Shown: in pieces, positions 59,957-64,000 of the stretch
Numbering within the stretch: the stretch's first letter is position 1
Layout of the letters: the number at the start of each line of letters is the position of its first letter
NCBI GenBank assembly: GCA_973895155.1
Contig: OZ316896.1
Span: 18,352,001 to 18,416,000 of the forward strand
Direction: 5' to 3'
Length of the DNA: 64,000 nt
DNA from: Marsupella aquatica
Lineage: Eukaryota > Marchantiophyta
Program-made: the position numbers and the translations under genes
The notes under the pieces: generated by a model
Told to the model about the DNA's origin: nothing
The model's database searches: none
Seen by the model: the letters and a program-made list of their open reading frames with translations, nothing else

Positions 59957-60761
59957 ACAGAGTAGAATGCTCATTTGAAGTAGAGAGAAATAGAGTTAAT
60001 ACTGTATTCAGAATTGAGTCTTCTGAATAGTTTTCTCCTCCTTCCATTGTAACAAGGCATGCTGTGAGTGTTTTGTATGGAAGTAAAGCTATATTGATTG
60101 AAGTTAAGATTGAATTCAAGAGATTCCTGTGGTGATTGAATTCAGTTGCAGATTTCTGAAACTCGTATTGAATTCACTGCTAGGCTTGCTTGCAGAGTCG
60201 GGATTCGCTAGCCAATTCAAGAATAGTTAATGATAAATGAGAAGTAAATTCTGATTCTCAGAGTAGTTAGTACTGTTGCTTTGATTCTGGAATATGGTTT
60301 AGAGTTTGACTGAATTGCGTATCGCTGATGTCAAACCATGTTGACGGCATTTTAAATCATATCATTCATTTGCAATCAGAAAGCTTCTGCTTCATCAGAT
60401 TGAGAATTCCATTATCATTAACCTTTGTGTTTTGAAGAGTGAGATGGATGAATTATGAGATAGATTTCATGTCTATACTGAGCCCAAATCCTTTCTGAAG
60501 GAGTGGCAGTAGCAGCTTGTAGTCTCTAAATCCTTACTCATTTCTTCTCTAATTCATAAATCAGAAGTTCAGTTACTTTGTTGTTTGTTTATTCGATTTT
60601 TTTTATTGAGAAGTGAAGTCAACATAGAGCTCAAGACTCTAAATCACTCGGAGTGATAAAAGTTATACAATTCATTCTGAAATCTGTTCTTAAAGGGATC
60701 GAAACCCTGGTTTTAGGTGAGGAGAGTCACTTTTGATACTTAGCACTATACGACATCTTTT

Positions 60762-60780
60762 TGGCGCCGCTGCCGGGGAA
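60762..60780 (+). other. Primer-binding site resembling tRNA-Asp complement
   Basis: TGGCGCCGCTGCCGGGGAA differs by one or two bases from the tRNA-Asp-type PBS of Athila-like plant elements (TGGCGCCGTTGCCGGGGA). It fixes the downstream edge of the LTR and shows that the element with gag reads to the right. Confidence 0.8.
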
Positions 60781-60781
60781 C

Positions 60782-61973
60782 GAATTTAAGATTGAATTGA
60801 CGTACAGGCAGTGTATGCCAGAAGGAGCTAGACGGGAGAGGAATTCACGTTCTACTATAATTGTGAAGATGCGTCATCACTCCAGTTAAAAAGATGAAGA
60901 GCTTCCATTTCGAGGTGATGCCGTACTCTATCCAAAGCGCCCCGGAAGCTCTCTTAAGAGTATTGGAAAAATTTGTGGTGCCAAACTTAAGAGAAGAAAC
61001 CGCCCTCCCACCAGAAAAGGCCTCACAGAGAGGAGCTGTTGCTCGTCAAGTTGCTTTGGAGATAGTCGAAGACACCAAAGACACTTTGAGTGACAAGTGA
61101 AGTTATTCTAACGTTGCTCGGGACGTATGATTTGTAAAATTGTCCAACCATCCTGGTTCGTGTGACCGATGCCACCTATCCGATCTTTGGGAACATTAAG
61201 AATTAGGAATTTGAGGAATCGTTATGTTAATTCTTGGGTTCTGAGCCTGAGAGGGAGGAATGGCATACATTGGTTAACTATCACCTGGTGGGAAGATGAA
61301 AGTTTGCATTTAGTAATATTAAGGCTGAATGGTAGGATCACACAGGAGTGATATTTAGTCATTTCCATTCGGGAGTTAGCGGAAAGAATCATGCACCAGG
61401 AATTGCGTAGAAGATTAGGAAGGAGTTAGACGTCTGATTAGTAGGATGGCCTAGTGTAGCGTACCATGTGGTAAAGAAATTTCAGGGTGAAGGAAGTCGG
61501 AGATTATGGGGAACGCCCGGTTCCAGTAATCGCCACCGTAAAGGAGATAAGGAAGGACGCCGCGAAGAGCGTCCAATGCGATTCGTCCCAGAAGATTCCG
61601 CAAGTCAGGACGCTTCGAGTAGCGTCCGATCCCAGTGGACGCTGTGAGCAGCGTCCGGTGGAATCTGTGACGAACCAACGTGCGCGACGCTTCTGGTGTG
61701 CCTTTCCGCGTCTCAACCTGAAGGACGCACCAGAGAAAACGAGGTTTTAGAATCTCGGCTGGTCACAGAAGGGAAGTATTAGCTACGGGATAGCAAGGGG
61801 GAGGAATCATGCAAGGGATGTTGAACGACGCTACGGGAAGTCACTTTGAGGAAGCAGGTTCATATCTCCCGGAGTGGGGTGATAACGTCGCACCTAAATG
61901 GTGACTCCTTGCATAAAGACTCCTGAGGAGCGGGTCTGGTGTCTCAAAATCACCCGTGCTTGGAGAATGAGGG
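60782..61973 (+). other. Retrotransposon leader between PBS and gag
   Basis: About 1.2 kb. It contains a 68-codon open frame (60894-61100, starting MKSFHFEVMPYS), unrecognised, and a second cluster of GACGCT hairpins. Confidence 0.6.
61553..61700 (+). repeat. GACGCT...AGCGTC hairpins in the leader
   Basis: Hairpins at about 61554-61575, 61608-61628 and 61637-61657 (GGACGCTGTGAGCAGCGTCC), plus a half-site at 61685. They are the same family as the LTR array. Confidence 0.9.
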
Positions 61974-64000
61974 ATGTCTGAGGGAGATCCACCGAATAAA
62001 AGAAAACCTACCAAGACCTCCAGTAATTCGGATGCTGCAAAATTAGTAGTGACCCCTCGCACATTGTTACCCGAATTCCAGTCACCAGGAGCACCTGCAC
62101 CGGGTAGTGTGTGGAAACAAGTGGGATCTATTCAAGAGGCAAGTGGCTCTTTGGAAAGGCCCACGTCGACCCGACCCCTGTTTGTAAATCTTCGTTCAGG
62201 TCCAAAACTTATTGGTTCTCAAAAGACCAAGCTCCGCCAGCAGACAGTACGTTCGGTGAACCAAATTGACTCTGGTGTGGATAGTACCACTGAGAGGGCC
62301 TTATCTCATACCGAAGGAAGAAATTTGGGTTTGCCCGAGAATACAGTTGCAGAATCGCTGGCCCAAGATAATTCTGTCGATCTTTCACAATTGGATAATC
62401 CAGAACCACTGAGTGAAGCCGGTGGTTCGTCTTCTAGTGAGACAAGCAGCAGTTCAGGCTTGGGCAGCCCAAACCCATTTGCTACCCGATCAGCTCTTCC
62501 TTTCGTTACCCTCCTAGCTCCAACCACGATGGCTCGAAATAATGTGAGGTACGACCGGTTCTTCGGTACTTCCAAGGAGGATGCAGAGGTGTATTTGAAA
62601 GAATTTGAAGCTGCAGCTGCATCCAATGGACAGAGTCAAGACGCTGAAAAAGCCAATCTGTTTGGTGGTCTAATGAAAAAGGGTGCTCAGAAATGGTATG
62701 ACCGTTTTCCGGACAAGCAGGATTGGGGGAAATTGAAGGCTGCTTTCTTGGCCAAATATAAAGAAGAAGGAGCAGCTGCGCGTGCCTTTGCCCGAATCTC
62801 ACATCTGCACATGAAGAAACATGGGTCTGTGAGGAAATATGCCGACAAATTATTGGATTTGGTAGATCAATATAATCCAGCTACCTCGAAATCTACTATC
62901 AAGGACTGGTTTATTAACGGTTTACCCTCCAGGATTGCTCGTTACGTGAGACGAGAAGGTGGCACCACTTTGGAAGAAGTACAAGAGGCAGCCCAGAAGT
63001 ACGTAGACTCGGAGATTTCAGAGAGAAAACGAGTTAAGAAGGACCTGAAGAAAGACAAAAGAAAGAAGAAGAAAACGTCCAGGTCTAAATCTGACTCGGA
63101 GACGGAATCAAGTGAAAGTAGCACTAGTGAGGAGGACGAGAGTACAAATTCGAGCACTAGTGATAGTTCAAGCTCAAGTTCCGACTCAGAATCCGTTGCT
63201 CCTAAAAAAAAGAAATCCTCTGTAAAAGGGAATAATAAAGTTCCCAACCAGAAGAAGATGGATCGCATGATGGAAGAACTCTCTGGCCAATTGTCCAAGT
63301 TGAATGTCAATATCGCCGCGGTAAAACCAGTACGAAGGTTGCCTGCTCCCATGAGAATGAACGTATGGTGCACCCGATGCAGTCAGCAGGGCCATTACCC
63401 GAACGAGTGCCCCACATTACGAACCCCGGTGAATTATGTAGATGGTCAAGAAGAGGCTGAGGAGTATGAGTACGATCCCACGTATACCGTCCAAACAGCA
63501 CCCCCTGGACAGTATTTCCCACCACCTCCTGCTTCCAGACCGACTTGGGGACCACCTAAGCCCACTTTCAATAAACCAACGTCAAGACCACCCATGGGAC
63601 CCCCGGGAGGATACCCACCACGAGGAATGCCGCGTCAAAAAGGGGCTTGTTGGAATTGTGGCCAACCTGATCATTATTCACCCCAGTGCCCTTATCCCAA
63701 ACAGGAGGTGGGGTATACACCTGTCTGTGGGAACTGTGGAAAAGAAGGACACTTACCGGTGGAATGCCCGAATCCGGCTAAGCCTAGGCTGATGGTTCGA
63801 TTTGCTCAAGAGCCAGTTAAAGAAGCAAGTCGACCTGAAGCCAAGATTCGGATGGTTTATTCTGAAGAGATGGAGCAATGCAGCTTCATTCAACATATGG
63901 ATGTAAATCGGGTGGAATTAAAGCCAGATTCACTTTTTCATCAACCAGTATCCGGGGTGGTGCCTGATGTCTTGGTAAGTCATTTAGTGAAACCTGAAGT
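61974..64000 (+). CDS. Retrotransposon Gag, runs off the right edge
   Basis: ATG 61974 opens a frame uninterrupted to 64000 (675 complete codons). Residues 1-185 are polar and probably disordered. The Gag capsid-like region is about 186-340 (RYDRFFGTSKEDAEVYLKEF, KWYDRFPDKQDW, FLAKYKEEG, VRKYADKLLDLV, WFINGLP). A Lys-rich then Ser/Asp/Glu-rich segment (about 350-430) follows. Three CCHC knuckles begin near residues 466 (CTRCSQQGHYPNEC), 559 (CWNCGQPDHYSPQC) and 585 (CGNCGKEGHLPVEC), separated by a Pro-rich stretch. The frame probably continues into protease and pol outside the window. The Met at 62529 is an alternative internal start. Confidence 0.92.
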   Translation, partial: MSEGDPPNKRKPTKTSSNSDAAKLVVTPRTLLPEFQSPGAPAPGSVWKQVGSIQEASGSLERPTSTRPLFVNLRSGPKLIGSQKTKLRQQTVRSVNQIDSGVDSTTERALSHTEGRNLGLPENTVAESLAQDNSVDLSQLDNPEPLSEAGGSSSSETSSSSGLGSPNPFATRSALPFVTLLAPTTMARNNVRYDRFFGTSKEDAEVYLKEFEAAAASNGQSQDAEKANLFGGLMKKGAQKWYDRFPDKQDWGKLKAAFLAKYKEEGAAARAFARISHLHMKKHGSVRKYADKLLDLVDQYNPATSKSTIKDWFINGLPSRIARYVRREGGTTLEEVQEAAQKYVDSEISERKRVKKDLKKDKRKKKKTSRSKSDSETESSESSTSEEDESTNSSTSDSSSSSSDSESVAPKKKKSSVKGNNKVPNQKKMDRMMEELSGQLSKLNVNIAAVKPVRRLPAPMRMNVWCTRCSQQGHYPNECPTLRTPVNYVDGQEEAEEYEYDPTYTVQTAPPGQYFPPPPASRPTWGPPKPTFNKPTSRPPMGPPGGYPPRGMPRQKGACWNCGQPDHYSPQCPYPKQEVGYTPVCGNCGKEGHLPVECPNPAKPRLMVRFAQEPVKEASRPEAKIRMVYSEEMEQCSFIQHMDVNRVELKPDSLFHQPVSGVVPDVLVSHLVKPE

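Larger units (their letters stand above)
57178..60755 (+). repeat. Candidate long terminal repeat (TGT...ACA), boundaries inferred
   Basis: The left edge is placed at TGTAGATAGG just after the purine tract; the right edge at TATACGACA, six bases before the PBS. Both ends give a TGT..ACA pair. It contains a TATA box (59951), likely U3/R features, a hairpin array (59533-59801) and an extra ORF (57658-59442). If the extra ORF lies outside the LTR, the true LTR would start nearer 59440. Only one copy is visible in the window, so the edges cannot be checked against a partner. Confidence 0.45.

Overview
The window looks like nuclear DNA of a land plant, most likely a non-seed plant such as a bryophyte. 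The evidence is a plastid-targeted VIPP1 gene, a plant-type L18a-like membrane protein gene, GT-AG introns, and plant transposon lineages (a CACTA/En-Spm element and a Ty3 element whose primer-binding site resembles a tRNA-Asp type). I cannot name the species. Ordinary genes are few; most of the window is transposons, their decayed remains and tandem repeats.

Layout. 1-1101 (minus): a partial Crypton/DUF3504-type tyrosine recombinase running off the left edge. 2148-2425: a GC-rich minisatellite. 5817-6245 (minus): L18a-like protein. 6.5-8.3 kb: a decayed tandem repeat family, with a better-preserved relative at 16.06-16.3 kb. 10004-11146 (plus): VIPP1, one open frame without introns. 12.4-14.4 kb: several local tandem duplications. 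15.2-16.0 kb: a segment bounded by 33-bp inverted repeats. 19.8-20.6 kb: a hairpin and segmental duplications upstream of a 2-oxoglutarate/Fe(II) dioxygenase gene (21063-23372).

24188-42951 is a complete, probably autonomous CACTA transposon of about 18.8 kb. It has CACTAG termini, a matching 3-bp TTA target duplication, and subterminal regions full of an AATGAC-type motif. The left subterminal region includes a tandem array of ~575-bp units, six of them carrying a 36-bp palindrome. Three genes lie on the plus strand: an EDM2-like multi-PHD zinc-finger gene, a tnp2-type transposase (3 exons, 1211 aa) and a TNPA/Transposase_24-type protein (10 exons, 699 aa). The last two splice into uninterrupted frames.

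46103-52516 (minus) is a five-exon locus. It joins a basic N-terminal region, a beta-class amino-methyltransferase-like region and an FCP1/NLI-interacting-factor phosphatase-like region. Its key catalytic residues look altered and it carries a stop and frame breaks. Introns 1 and 2 hold a family of near-perfect hairpins (GCCTCGCCC arms).

53588-64000 is Ty3-type retrotransposon DNA: a protease-RT-RNase H-integrase segment truncated at its 5' side, an extra ORF downstream of integrase, a candidate LTR with a second hairpin family (GACGCT arms), a PBS, and an intact gag running off the right edge. One candidate LTR therefore sits between two internal regions.

The strongest candidates for undescribed biology are the EDM2-like PHD module carried by the CACTA element, the methyltransferase/FCP1-like composite locus, and the two intron/LTR hairpin families.
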